Shown one piece after another: positions 41,407 to 52,019 of a DNA stretch of 64,000 nt. Numbering within the stretch: the first letter of the stretch is position 1; the number at the start of each line of letters is the position of its first letter. The position numbers and the translations under genes are program-made. The stretch lies in assembly GCA_024362935.1 (NCBI GenBank), contig JANCRA010000065.1, forward strand, positions 868,001 to 932,000, given 5' to 3'. The notes under the pieces were generated by a model that saw only the letters and a list, made by a program, of their open reading frames with translations, was not told where the DNA came from and did not search any database. Source of the DNA: Setophaga petechia. Its lineage: Eukaryota; Chordata; Aves; Passeriformes; Parulidae.

Positions 41407-43161
41407 TTAATCCTCTACAAACAGTTTTTGATCTGCCTCCCGTTTTTTGCAAACCCTTTTAACATGTCCTTCCATACCACAGTAAAAGCAGGTAGGTCTT
41501 TTAGAACCCTCACCTGCTATTTTTCTCGTGGTTTTTGCCTTTCCTGAAGATGCACCACCATTCTGAACCTCCTTTACCGCAGCCACGAAAACCTTAGCTT
41601 TAGCTTTGGCCTTTTCTTCGTCTCTGCGGACATAAACTCTCTGTGCTTCCCTTAACAATTCTTGCAAACCTCTCTCCTGCCAGCCGTCTAACTTTTCCAG
41701 TTTCCTTCTTATATCCTCCCAGGACTTAGCCACAAACTGAGTTTTGATTAATGCTTCCCCCACTGCTGTATCAGGATCTAATCCTGAATACATTTGTATA
41801 CTCTTTCTTATTCTTTCTAACCAATCTATGGGTGACTCATCTTTCCCTTGGCGTTCATTCAGGGCCTTGCTAATATTTTGCCCTCTGGGGACTGCTTCTC
41901 GAATTCCCTGAATAATTATATTCCTGAGATCCATCATATTCTGCCTATCCTGGTCATTGTTGTGGTCCCAGTTAGGGGCTGCCAGGGGCCATTTTATTTC
42001 TCCTAAAGGTCCCTGCTGATGGTCCCTATCCCAAATTCTCATGCCAGCCTGTCTTATCAGCTGCCTCTCTTCTGCTGTAAATAAAATACTTAAAATTGAC
42101 TGAATCTCCGCCCAGGTGTAAATGCTGGGTCCCAGAAACTGATCTAACCTTTCAGACACCCCCAGAGGATCTTCAAGTAACCTTCCCATTTCTTTTTTAA
42201 AAGCTCTTACATCTCCAGTGTTCAGGGGTGCTGACACATAACCAATTACTGGTCCCCCTTGATTTCCAACTAATGGTACTTCCCTTAATGGGTACAGCTG
42301 CCCCCCCTTCCCTTCTTTATTGCCATCCCCACTGCTTTCTGCTCGTGCCTTTTCCTGGCTTCTCGTTCTGTGTGCTGGTGGTGAATCAAGTACCGGGAGC
42401 GGAGCCACCGGGGCTTGTGGTAGTGTGAGCGGAGCCACCGGGGCTTGGGGTAGTGTGAGTGGAGCCACCGGGGCTTGTGGTAGTGTGAGCGGAGCCACCG
42501 GGGCTTGGGGTAGTGTGAGTGGAGCTACCGGGGCTTGTGGTAGTGGGAGTGGAGTCCCCGGGGCTTGTGGTAGTGGGAGTGGAGTCCCCGGGGCTTGTGG
42601 TAGTGGGAGTGGAGTCCCCGGGGCTTGTGGTAGTGTGAGCGGAGCCACCGGGGCTTGTGGTGCGAGGGGTGCTGGATTGGGTGCTAGATGAGGCACCTCT
42701 ACCAGTGCAGCTGGTTGTGGTAGATAAGGGGGGGGAAGGTTATCTAAGGGGTCCCACTGATTCTTTTCCTTTTTGGTTTTCAATGCATACAAGGGAGTAG
42801 GCCAGGACCCATGCCATAAAGCAGCATAATCGCTTTCTTCTCGATTAATAGGGTCCTTTTTGTTTACATAGGCATTCAAGGCCTTACAGATCCACCCTTC
42901 AGATGACCCGTACATTGGCCAGTATAAATTATCAGGTCGGATCATTTCCCTAGTCCATTCTACCATACAATACTGAATCATTTTCTCCTTACTTTTTCCT
43001 CTTCTGGATTCACATTTATCCCACGATTTTAACATTACCCCAAGGGGGCTGTCCTGGGGTATATCTGGCAAAATGCTCCCTCTTTTTCCAGTACCTTCAG
43101 TACCTTTATTTTCCTGCTGGTTTATACCAGCTCCTGGGTTTTTGCTTTGGCATTTACCCAT
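41407..43161 (-). CDS. gag: Provirus IV gag (584 aa)
   Basis: ATG at 43,161 gives MGKCQSK, a myristoylation-type start. PPPY late-domain at 143-146, where ESCRT-linked NEDD4-type ligases bind in related viruses. A Pro-rich region follows with a 10-residue tandem repeat (about 170-265). The capsid major homology region is at about 437-450 (QGKDESPIDWLERI), with a charged helical C-terminus, and one CX2CX4HX4C knuckle lies at 558-571. It ends with TAA, after which the frame stays open into protease. The layout is that of a gammaretroviral Gag. Confidence 0.93.
   Translation of the reverse strand: MGKCQSKNPGAGINQQENKGTEGTGKRGSILPDIPQDSPLGVMLKSWDKCESRRGKSKEKMIQYCMVEWTREMIRPDNLYWPMYGSSEGWICKALNAYVNKKDPINREESDYAALWHGSWPTPLYALKTKKEKNQWDPLDNLPPPYLPQPAALVEVPHLAPNPAPLAPQAPVAPLTLPQAPGTPLPLPQAPGTPLPLPQAPGTPLPLPQAPVAPLTLPQAPVAPLTLPQAPVAPLTLPQAPVAPLTLPQAPVAPLPVLDSPPAHRTRSQEKARAESSGDGNKEGKGGQLYPLREVPLVGNQGGPVIGYVSAPLNTGDVRAFKKEMGRLLEDPLGVSERLDQFLGPSIYTWAEIQSILSILFTAEERQLIRQAGMRIWDRDHQQGPLGEIKWPLAAPNWDHNNDQDRQNMMDLRNIIIQGIREAVPRGQNISKALNERQGKDESPIDWLERIRKSIQMYSGLDPDTAVGEALIKTQFVAKSWEDIRRKLEKLDGWQERGLQELLREAQRVYVRRDEEKAKAKAKVFVAAVKEVQNGGASSGKAKTTRKIAGEGSKRPTCFYCGMEGHVKRVCKKREADQKLFVED
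42398..42664 (-). repeat. 30-bp tandem repeat inside provirus IV gag
   Basis: Eight full units and one partial unit, each coding for APVAPLTLPQ or APGTPLPLPQ. Frame is kept because the unit is a multiple of three. Two unit types are grouped, suggesting recent expansion. Confidence 0.92.
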
Positions 43162-43732
43162 TTTCCCGAACAGGTGTTCCCTCACTTGCTCAGACCTTAG
43201 TCCCTTCTTGTCAGGAATTTCCTTAATAAAAAGTCCCTTCTAACAGCTCCTGCCTGCCTCTGATTTTTACAAGGAAAAGAAAAAAATCTTCCCCGTACTG
43301 TTATCTTATCTCACCCCCCCCCCGACCTTTTATATACAGAAAATCCTCCTCCACACGCTTTGTTCCTTCACCTGCTGCCCCCCTCGCGGGGTAGCGGAAC
43401 CGAGGTTAGAAGAACTCCGCTCTCGTGTCGTGACCAGGTCACGTCTCATACACACACCATTCACACTCTTACACACTTACACCCGTTCTTATCCCACCTA
43501 ACCAAGCGATACTTACAGCCTCCTTTTCTCGCCTGGGTCTTCGTGCACGAGTTATTACAGGTGAATTCACTGCAGTCTACTACGGGAGCTCAAAATTCTT
43601 TGCTCATAATTTACCTTATGAATTTCCTCTTCCCTGAGAGATTCCCCCGTCACTCAGGGCCACCGGAGGCAAAAGCCTCCAAGGTGGGGCGCCTCCCTGA
43701 GATCAGGAGTCTCCCTCAATGGATTTGGAAAT
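43162..43732 (-). other. Provirus IV 5' leader
   Basis: Region between primer site and gag ATG, expected to hold packaging signal and splice donor, none identified with certainty. It has a C-run at about 43,313-43,323 on the plus strand. No gene seen. Confidence 0.65.
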
Positions 43733-43750
43733 TTCCCGGCCAACGCACCA
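43733..43750 (-). other. Provirus IV primer binding site, tRNA-Gly type
   Basis: Minus strand TGGTGCGTTGGCCGGGAA, four bases after the LTR. It is complementary at all 18 positions to the 3' end of vertebrate tRNA-Gly(UCC) as I know it (...CCAACGCACCA). Confidence 0.85.
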
Positions 43751-43754
43751 AAAT

Positions 43755-44588
43755 TGTTATAAATAAGAAGCTTGACTAGGCCAATATTCAAGCAGCAATC
43801 AATTTATTATTTAATATGGTAAAGTATGAGCAATACAGCGCTGGGTACAGTGGGGGAAGTTTTCCCTCCAACTGCACATCGATAATTGAGGATTACAAGT
43901 ATTTATAGGGGTACTCCTCATTTTTTTTCAGCAGTTTCTATTTCCAAATTATTACATCACAATTCTATACACTATTGTGATTTAATTTTTCTCAGGATAT
44001 GTTTTTAAAGGAGTATCCCCAGATGGTGGTGGTCCAGTTTCCGACAGAAGAAAGACGAATCCCCATCTGGTAGAGTCCAGCTCCTCAGATGTAGGTCCAA
44101 CTTGTTAATTGCAGAGACTATAAATCTAATAACAGTGATGTCCAGCTTCCCTTGGTCGAACCCATAAATCCTTGAAGTGGTGGTCATCTTCTTTTCTCAA
44201 GCTGTTTTTCTTTGCTTCAATAGGGTATGAGATAAGCATATTTCCTATATATATTCCAAAGCTATAGTTTCAAGGATACAAGTAATATTCTAAAATTATA
44301 CTTCAAACGGTTATTATTGCAGAGCTCTTTATGGATTAACTATAAGCAAAAAAAAGCAACATCCTTAACGCATTAATTTCCTTAACGCTTAAATTCCAAT
44401 GCTCCTTAATCAACCAGGGTTGAGTGCAAACAACAAAAAGGTAGATCCAAAGGCCTTTTTCCATGTCTTATTTTCCTCAGTTATTAGAATTCACAGCTCT
44501 CCCACTGTCGATTTCCACACATTTCGCAATCACAAATACACACATCGCCTGTTTGTACCTGACACGAAACACAGCTTTGTATTTCACA
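43755..44588 (-). repeat. Provirus IV 5' LTR
   Basis: 834-bp promoter LTR, ends TG...CA. TATAAATA at 43,900-43,907 sets the U3/R border roughly 110-120 bp from the internal end; AATAAA about 97 bp further in. Practically identical to the 3' LTR. Confidence 0.96.
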
Positions 44589-44592
44589 TTTC

Positions 44593-44925
44593 TGTGCACC
44601 TTGGCCACAGAGCCCACGCCGGCCCCGCCGTGCAGGTCGGAGCCCCGCGGGGCCGGGTACGGGGCGGGCTGGGACAGCGGTGCCAGGGCTGGGAATGGGG
44701 CACCGAGGATGTGGCTGCTGCTGGGGGGGGAGGAGGAGGGAGGGAAGGGCAGGGATGGAGGGGGAGGAGGAGGCGGGGTCAGGGGGGAGGAGGAGGGGGG
44801 ATGGAAGAGAAGGGGGAGGAAGAGGAGGGACAAAGGAGCATCAATAAAAGAAGAAAACCACGCGGTCGAGCCTTCCTCAATTTGCAGCTCCGACCTGTGG
44901 GATCATTGTCCCCCCCATCGCGCAG
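44593..44925 (+). other. GC-rich leader exon of ZNF unit 2 (distal), with splice donor
   Basis: Same block as 4,103-4,469, now directly downstream of provirus IV. Ends CGCAG/GTAAGC. It holds one 36-bp unit (44,652-44,687). If it is the ZNF copy 2 promoter, the antisense provirus LTR lies within a few bases of it. Confidence 0.5.
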
Positions 44926-46269
44926 GTAAGCGGGGAGGGGGAGCTCAGCTCAGATATCCTGGGAGTTCCCTGGGTTGGGCTATTTATAACCTCCAGCATC
45001 CCGGGGAGATGGAAAAGCGGGATCTTTTCGGATGGCTGGGTCTCCCAGCAGCCTGGGCAGGGCGGGCACCGAGGAGAAGGGGGACCCCCAGTCCAAGTGT
45101 GACCCCAGCAGCTGGGACAGGGGGAACCTCCCCGAGCACCTGCGGGATGGGGCCGATGCTCCCGGGTTCCGGAGTTCAGGCAGCGCCGGAGCCGCGCGAT
45201 CCCGGCCGTCCTCTGCTCCCGCCGCTTCCTGCTGCCGCTCCGCCTCTTCCTCCCTCCCTCCCTCCCTCCTCCTCCTCCCCCGGTGCCGGAGCCCTCGCAG
45301 CCCGCGGGAGGGGCGGGGATGGAGCCGGGACAGGTCGGAACGGAGCGAGGGCTGGGGGGATGGCAGCAGTGGGAGTGACTGGGCTGTACTGGGATCATGC
45401 TGGGAGCAGCTCCCGGGTGACTGAGTTCTACTGGGACCGTACTGGGATCACACTGGGAGTGAGGAGGAGCAGCGCGATGGCTCCAGCGCTGGGGCTGGGG
45501 GCGCTCCTGGGGCCCCGGGGGGCAGCGAGAGCTGAGGGGGACCCCCGCCACCGGGACTCTCTGATCGCCCATCCCGGAGCACGGGGGGCCCCTGAACCTC
45601 CATTCCTGGGTGCCGGGGTTCCCCCCGCACTCCCGTACCCGGGCATGGGATCCACCTGCACCCCCTTATCCGGCACCAAAAACCCCGGCACCCCCTTCCC
45701 GGCCATCCCGCCTCTCCCAGCCCCCAGAGCCCCCTTTTCCTTCCCCCAGAGACCCCCTGGACCCCAATTCCTGCCTTTCCCAGCCCCCAGCCCCTCCTCT
45801 CCTCAACACCGAGGACAGCCGTGACCCCTATTCCCAGCAATCCCGGGTTTTCCCACCTTTTGCTGGGAATGGGCAACACGGGGGACCCTTGGAGCTCCCT
45901 TTCCTGGATGCAGGAACCCCCTTAGCCCAGCCCGTCCCGCCTCTGCCCACTGCAGCCTCCCCTTTTCTCAGTCCTGGAACCCCCAAACCCCGTTCCCTGC
46001 TCTCCCAGCTCTCCCTTTGGTTCCTCCTTTGGTTCCCCCGTGCCCCCCCAGCCCCCAAATCTCGGTGTCCCCCCAGTTCTCCTGTCCCTGCGTTCCCTGC
46101 CTGTGGCGCTGTCGGAGCCCGGCCTGGGGTTCCCCCAGTTGGTGTCCATGGGGTCCCTGGCTGGGATCCCCTTCCAGCGGGATCTGGGCACAGCCAGAGC
46201 TGGCACGACGAGCGGCACCGGCACGGGGCCCCCGGGGAGCTGCCGCTGCTGCAGCTGCATCCTGCCATT
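44926..46269 (+). other. ZNF unit 2 intron, GC-rich part
   Basis: Counterpart of 4,470-5,789. The ACTGGGA-type inverted repeats are at 45,375-45,460. Long frames here (up to 453 codons) are chance results of composition and are not kept between units. Confidence 0.6.
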
Positions 46270-47830
46270 CCCAGTTGCTCCCAGTTCCTCCCAGTGGCTG
46301 CGCTGTCGGCTCCCAGCATGCGCCTGGCAGCTCCCAGCACTTCCCAAGGGACCAATCACACCCCCTACAGTCCCAGTCCGATTGTAGCTACTCCCAGTGT
46401 GATCCCAGTCACTCCCAGTATGATGCCAGTCACTCCCAGTATGATCCCGGTCACTCCCTGTATTATCCTGGTCTCTTGTAGTGTAACTCAAATCACTCCC
46501 AGTCACTCCCAGTATGATGCCAGTGGCCTCCAGTGTGATCCCAGTTGCTCCCTGTCAATGCCAGCATGACCCCAGGAGCCTCCAGTATGACCCCAGTGAC
46601 TCCCGGTCTCTCCCAGTTTATCCCAGTCACCTGCAGAATGCTCCCAGTCACTCCCAGTTCTTCCCAGTTGCTTTCAGCATGATTCCAGTCCTCACAGCAA
46701 CTCCCAGTCAATCCCAGTATGATTCCAAGCACCCTCAGTGTGATCCCAGTCTCACCCAGCATGGATCCAACTGCTCCCACTGTCATCCCCGTATGATCCC
46801 AGTTGCCTCCAGTATAGTTCCACTTGTTCCCAGTTCCTTCCAGCATGATCCCAGTTGTCCCTAGAATAGTCCCAGTCCCTCTCAGCATGGTCCAACTCAC
46901 TCCCACTTGCCCCCAGCATGGTCCCAGCTGTTCCCAGTGTGCTTCCAGTCCCCCCAGTATGGTCACAGACACTCCCAGCACATCCCAGTTGGCCTAGTAC
47001 AGTTCTAGTTAGCTCAGAATGATCCCAGTCTTTCCCAGTTCCTCCCAGTTGCCTCCAGCATGATCCCAGTTTCTGGCAGTTGCCCAAAGTGTGTTCCCAG
47101 TGGCTCCCAGGATGACCCCAGTCAGTCCCCGATACTCCCAGTATTATTGCAGTCATGCTCAGAGTGACTCCCCGGCACTCCCAGTGTGGGCCCAGTTGCT
47201 CCCAGTCGCTTCCAGTATGGTTCCAGTCAGAGCCAGCACCTTCCCAGTCACTCCTAGTATGACCCCATCATGGGCACAGCTGCTGCCATGATCATCCAGT
47301 GTGGTTCCAGTTGCTCCTATTTACCCCCAGTGTGGTTTCAGTCTCTCCCAGTGTATCCCAGTTACTCCCAGAATGTTCCCAGTCACTCCCAGTCACCCTC
47401 AGTGCAGTCCCAGTTGCTGCCAGTATGATCCAGTATGATGCCAGTCACTCCCAGCATTGGGCAGCTCCTCCTACTGTGATCCCAGTAGGGTTCCAGTAGC
47501 CCCCAGCACGGTTCCAGTCACTCCCTGTTCCTCCCAGTGTGATCCCAGTTGTCCCTAGTATAGTCCCAGGTACTACATAGATGATCCCAGCCCCTGCCAG
47601 CAGGGTCCCAGTCATGCCCAGTTGTCCCCAGTGTACACCCAGTCATTCCCACTCGCTCCCAGGTACCCCCAGCATGGGGTCCCAGTTCTTCCCAGCATGG
47701 TCCCACCTGTTCCCAGTGTGGTTCCAGTCCCCTGAGTATGCTTAACAGACATTCCCGGTATATCCCAGTGTCCCTCAGCATGCACACAATCATTCCCAGT
47801 TCACCCAGTACAAACCAGTCCCAGTGCTGC
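46270..47830 (+). repeat. TCCCAGT-phased minisatellite, unit 2
   Basis: Counterpart of 5,790-7,560, slightly shorter, with the same order of variant repeats, so it was copied as a block and then changed by gain and loss of short runs. Confidence 0.9.
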
Positions 47831-47874
47831 CACTGCTGGGATCCCCCAGCCCTGTGTGCGTTCCCCCCTGGCGG

Positions 47875-48250
47875 ATGTGCCAAGAGGAGCCCCAAGGGCT
47901 GGCAGTGGCCAGGCAGGGTCCCCAGCAAGGCCCAGTTTGGATGTGCAGCCCCCAGTTTGCCCAGTTTGCCTCTCCTTTGGCCCGGGCCGGCTTCCCCCCG
48001 CCCGCAGCGGCTGGGAGCAGCCGAGAGCCCCGCGCTGCCCATCCCGACCTGTCCCGGCTCCATGGCCGCTCCTGCCGCGGGCTGCGAGGGCTGCGGGAAC
48101 GGGGCACCGAGGGTGTGGCTGCTGCTGGGGGAGGAGGAGGAGGGAGGGAAGGGCAGGGATGGAGGAGAGAGCCAGAAGGGATGTAAGAGGAGGAGTGGGA
48201 GCAAGAGGAAGAGGAAGGACGAAGTCAGATCAAGGAAAGCAGAAGGAACC
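47875..48250 (+). other. Proximal GC-rich leader block, unit 2 (donor lost)
   Basis: Matches 14,165-14,560 of unit 1 but diverges before the splice donor, where unrelated sequence and a CR1 fragment stand. The donor (CTGCAG/GTGAGC) of unit 1 is not found, so this block probably no longer works as a first exon. Confidence 0.5.
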
Positions 48251-48324
48251 CCAGCCCTGAAACCCCCCCTGAGCGTGGACTGAGCCCCAGTGTGGGCAGC
48301 AGGGGAGGGGGGATTCTGCTCCTT

Positions 48325-48560
48325 TGCCCCACTCAGGTGAGTCCCACCTGCAGAGCTGCCCCAGCCCTGGGGGCCAGCACAGGAAGGACCTGGCACTGCT
48401 GGCAGCAGCCCAGAGGAGGCACCAGAGATGCTCCAAGAGCTGGAGCCCCTCTGATCTGGAGGCAGGCTGGGAGAGCTGGGGGATCTCACCTGGAGAGGAG
48501 AAGGATCCAGGGAGAGCTGAAATGTCCTGCAGCTCCCTCTGTGCTCTCAGCCAGGCAGAA
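48325..48560 (+). mobile_element. CR1 LINE fragment
   Basis: Recognised from the CR1 3'-region phrases around GGAAGGACCTGG, GGCTGGGAGAGCTGGGGG and CTGGAGAGGAGAAGGATCC in sense orientation. Ends approximate. The following stretch to about 48,780 is unrecognised. Confidence 0.85.
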
Positions 48561-48849
48561 GCAGGCTCTGGATTCAGCCCTGGAGCAGTGCAGGGCTGGG
48601 GGTGTGACAGGGAGCTGCTCTCCTGTGGGATATCCCCTCCAGGCTGGAAGGACCTTGGTGGAGGAGTGAATCCAGGAATGTGGCTGTGGTTGTCCTTCCT
48701 CATGGCTTGCTCCCCGCCTTGCTGTTCCCTTGGCCACTCCTGTGGGATACAGTGCAGGTTTAGGTGCCTCAGCACCACTGTGAATTCACAGCCTCCACCT
48801 GTGGGATCGTGACTATGATGGGGAGCACAGCCCTGATATCCTGGGGGGG

Positions 48850-49470
48850 GTCCCTGGCTTGGGTTTTTTCTGGGGGGATGTTTGGAGAATGAAGAAGTCC
48901 AAGGCTGAGCGGAAAAGGCCCCTCGGGGGGACATCGGGGGGTGGCGGTGGTGGCTGCCGGCAGAGGCAGCCTGGAGGAGCAGAGCCCTGTGTCCCCCAGG
49001 AGCCCAAAGTGGGGAGCCCAGAGAGGGGGGAGCGCCACCATTGGCGGGAGCCTCAAGAGCCTGGAGAGGGGCAGGGGGGACTCCTTGGAGCCGCTGCAGC
49101 CCCGAGCAGAGAATGAGGGGAGAAGGGAGCCCGGGAGCCCAAAGAGCCCCGGCATCCCAAAATGGGGAGAGCCAAGAGGGGGGAGCTTTTGGCATTGCTG
49201 GCACTGCCAGCAGCCTGGGCAGGGCGGGGATCGAGGAGAAGGGGGACCCCCAATCCAAGTGTGTCCCCAGCAGCTGGGACAGGGGGGAACCCCCAAATAC
49301 CAGAGGGGAGGGACCAGAAATGGGGAAGTCCTGTGAGGCTTTTTCAGGGCTGAATCTTGGTGTTTGGGAGCTTCTTCTGCAGCCCAGATTGCCGGTGATT
49401 TGTAGAGATGGACTTGGGCAGAGGGACCTTGAAAACTCAACGTGCTCATCCCTTGTTTTCCCCAAACCAG
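48850..49470 (+). other. ZNF copy 2 intron before first coding exon
   Basis: Counterpart of 14,671-15,329. Acceptor CCCCAAACCAG at 49,470. An open frame runs from here through the coding exons, but the first part is intron in the model. Confidence 0.6.
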
Positions 49471-49514
49471 GATTTCCTATTCCCAACCCCTGGAAGGCTG
49501 TGAGGAAGAGGAAG

Positions 49515-50696
49515 ATGCCCCGGGACACTGAGGCAGGTGAGGAGGAAGTCAGTGCCCCTTTGCCCTCTGTGCTGCTCCATCTCCCAGCCCAGCACGGCCC
49601 CGGCTGCAGCACAGCCCTGGGGGGATCTCCTTGCCCTTGCCTGTGGCACGGAGGCAAATCCCATCCTGTCCTTGTCCTTCCTCGCCCAGAGCAGGAGCTG
49701 AGCATGGAGAGCAGGGAGGACAAATGCCTGCGGCAGAACCTGATGGAAGAGGCCGTTTGGAGCGGCTCCACGGCGCAGGAAGCCACCGGGGAGGAAAAGG
49801 CCCGGAGATGCCGCACGAGGAGGGGCTGCAAACGCAGCTGGCGGGGATGTGAGGGGGAAAGAGCCAGCCTGGGCCGGGAAGGCGGCCGGAGATGGAGCCA
49901 GAGCTCGGAGCTGGTGCTGCATGAGCAGGGTCATGATGGGGAGAAGCCCCACACGTGCGGGGAGTGTGGGAAGAGCTTCAGGTTCAACTCCAAGCTGATT
50001 GTGCACCAGAGGATCCACACTGGGGAACGGCCCCACGAGTGTGGGGAGTGTGGGAAGAGCTTCAGTTGTAGTTCCAACCTGATCAGGCACCAGAGGACCC
50101 ACACTGGGGAACGGCCCTACGAGTGTGATCACTGCAGGAAGAGGTTTCAGAGAAGCTTTGTTCTCCTCCAGCACCAGCGCACGCACACAGAGGAGAGGCC
50201 CTTCCACTGCCCCGACTGCGGGCAGAGCTTCAGGCAGAACGCCCATCTTGTCACGCACCGACGCATCCACACTGGGGAGAGGCCCCACGAGTGTGAGGAA
50301 TGTGGGAAGAGCTTCAGCCAGAGCTCCACCCTGATCAACCACCAGAGGACCCACACTGGGGAACGGCCTTATGAGTGTGGGGAGTGTGGGAAGAGCTTCA
50401 GCCAGAGCTCCAACCTGATTGTCCACCAAAAGATCCACACTGGGGAGAGGCCCTACGAGTGTTCCAAGTGTGGGAAAGGGTTTCAGATCAGGTCCCATCT
50501 CTTCCTGCACTATCGGAGTCACACAGAGGAGAGGCCCTTCCAATGCCCCGACTGTGGGAAGGGATTCAAGCACAACTCCCACCTCATCACCCACCGGCGC
50601 ATCCACACTGGGGAGAGGCCCTACGAGTGTCCCCAGTGTGGGAAGAGCTTCTCCACCAGCTCTAACTTGACCCAACACCAACGCAGGCACCGGTAA
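49515..50696 (+). CDS. C2H2 zinc-finger protein, copy 2 (two coding exons, 342 aa)
   Basis: Coding exons 49,515-49,536 and 49,690-50,696, with the same donor and acceptor as copy 1. The 153-bp intron is a multiple of three without stop, so an unspliced message would also be read. Leader MPRDTEA, linker without KRAB or SCAN, then nine C2H2 fingers, all with complete Cys2His2 sets. Contact residues -1,2,3,6: FSKV, CSNR, RFVQ, QAHT, QSTN, QSNV, ISHL, HSHT, TSNQ. One finger fewer than copies 1 and 3. Probable nuclear DNA-binding regulator, target unknown. The distal leader at 44,925 is the likely first exon since the proximal one lost its donor. Confidence 0.9.
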   Translation: MPRDTEAGEEEVSAPLPSVLLHLPAQHGPGCSTALGGSPCPCLWHGGKSHPVLVLPRPEQELSMESREDKCLRQNLMEEAVWSGSTAQEATGEEKARRCRTRRGCKRSWRGCEGERASLGREGGRRWSQSSELVLHEQGHDGEKPHTCGECGKSFRFNSKLIVHQRIHTGERPHECGECGKSFSCSSNLIRHQRTHTGERPYECDHCRKRFQRSFVLLQHQRTHTEERPFHCPDCGQSFRQNAHLVTHRRIHTGERPHECEECGKSFSQSSTLINHQRTHTGERPYECGECGKSFSQSSNLIVHQKIHTGERPYECSKCGKGFQIRSHLFLHYRSHTEERPFQCPDCGKGFKHNSHLITHRRIHTGERPYECPQCGKSFSTSSNLTQHQRRHR

Positions 50697-50790
50697 GGGA
50701 AGCCTTGCGAGTGCCCCGAGTGCGGGAAGAGCTTCGTGCGCTGCTCCAGCTCCATCCCCCACTGGAGGAGGCACTTTGGGCACAGCCCTG
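50697..50790 (+). pseudogene. Ghost zinc finger after the stop codon, copy 2
   Basis: Right after TAA the same frame continues as a further finger (CPECGKSF ... HWRRH). Conserved in sequence although untranslated. Confidence 0.7.
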
Positions 50791-50829
50791 GTGAGCCACA
50801 TTCACTGTGATCCATGTTGGGAACACACC

Positions 50830-51650
50830 TGGCTGCTTCTACTTTTTTTTTTGGCCCCAGTTTTTTTCTGATTCATCTTCATTCCTTGAAGGCAGCCAAA
50901 ACAGGGTTAAATGAATGAAATGGATCAAAGATATCTAAAGTCACACCATTGTAGATGTTTTTTAGGGGGAATTGATGGTTTGGGGACAATATTCTGGGGA
51001 TTTGTGGGTTCTGTGGGGATTTTGAGCAGTGTTCTCCAACTCGTTGCACTGCAGAAGCCAAGAGGGTCACCTCAAAACAACTTAATCCCGCTGAAAACAA
51101 CTGGATTTTTATTCCTACAGGCTCAATCCCACCTCAGAATGGCTTATTGCCACCTCAAAAAAATGCAATCCCGTGCCAAACTCACTTGATTTGACAGCAA
51201 CCAGAGTGAGATGGGATTGGAAGGAGATTGAGAGAAGTGGGATCCAAATTTGGAGCGCTGGGATAGGGATTGTGTGGGGCTGGGTGGGTGGGATGTATTT
51301 GATAGCAAATAAAACTTTCAGAGTTACTGATTTCTGTCCCATTCATTTCCACTCTGTTGCAGTTCTGTTTGCAGAGTGTCACCTTCTCAGCTGATTGCGT
51401 TTGTGTCCTCCTTTCTCTCCTACCTCTCTTTCCCTGCTCTGTTTCTCTCTCAGTGTCTCCCTTGAGCCAGGGCAGCTGCCACCAAAGACCCTGCCCTGAT
51501 TTAATTCCCAGTGCAGGAGCTATAACAGCCATGGGTGAAGTTCTGAAGACTGGCAGTGAAATGTCACTGTAGGATCTTGCTCCACTTGGCTTTCAGCCCC
51601 TTCTTAAGAGCTTTGCCTTCAAGGGCAGGAACATCTTTTCCTGGCTGGAA
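50830..51650. other. ZNF copy 2 3' flank, nothing recognised
   Basis: Unique-looking, moderately AT-rich sequence. Short frames only; no repeat family, domain or RNA recognised. Confidence 0.55.
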
Positions 51651-51664
51651 CTGGAATTGGAGTG

Positions 51665-51900
51665 TGTGCTGTGCAGGACCATGCAGACTGGGATCATGTG
51701 GACTGGGATCCTACAGACTGGGACTGCACAGACTGAGACCATATGGATCAGGACCATACAGACTGGGGTCATGCAGACTGGGATTGTATGGGTTGGGATT
51801 GTTCAGACTGGGATCACATGGACTGGGTTTTCACATGCTGGGCCCATAGGGATTAGGACCAGAGACTGGGATCATCCCAACTGGACCATATGGATCGGGA
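51665..51900 (+). repeat. 15-bp minisatellite (CAGACTGGGATCATG type)
   Basis: About 15 units with an exact 15-bp period. The ACTGGGATCAT core is the reverse complement of the intron minisatellite core (ATGATCCCAGT), so the two arrays are relatives in opposite orientation. Confidence 0.88.
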
Positions 51901-52019
51901 TGGCTGCACCGGATCAATGTGAACCGAGGGGGTCCCGCCCTGCCCAAGGGTCCCTCCCCATCCTGCCCGGGGTGCAGCCAAAGATCCCCGGAACAAACCC
52001 AGAGGTCCAGGAGGGATCC

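Noticed and set aside
44463..45824. 453-codon plus-strand open frame
   Set aside because: Starts inside the provirus LTR and runs through GC-rich leader and intron; no domain, not conserved in other units.
49041..49514. Upstream extension of the ZNF copy 2 frame to 551 codons
   Set aside because: The extra part is intron with a good acceptor at 49,470; the unit 1 homologue is interrupted, and the MPRDTEA start is shared by all copies.
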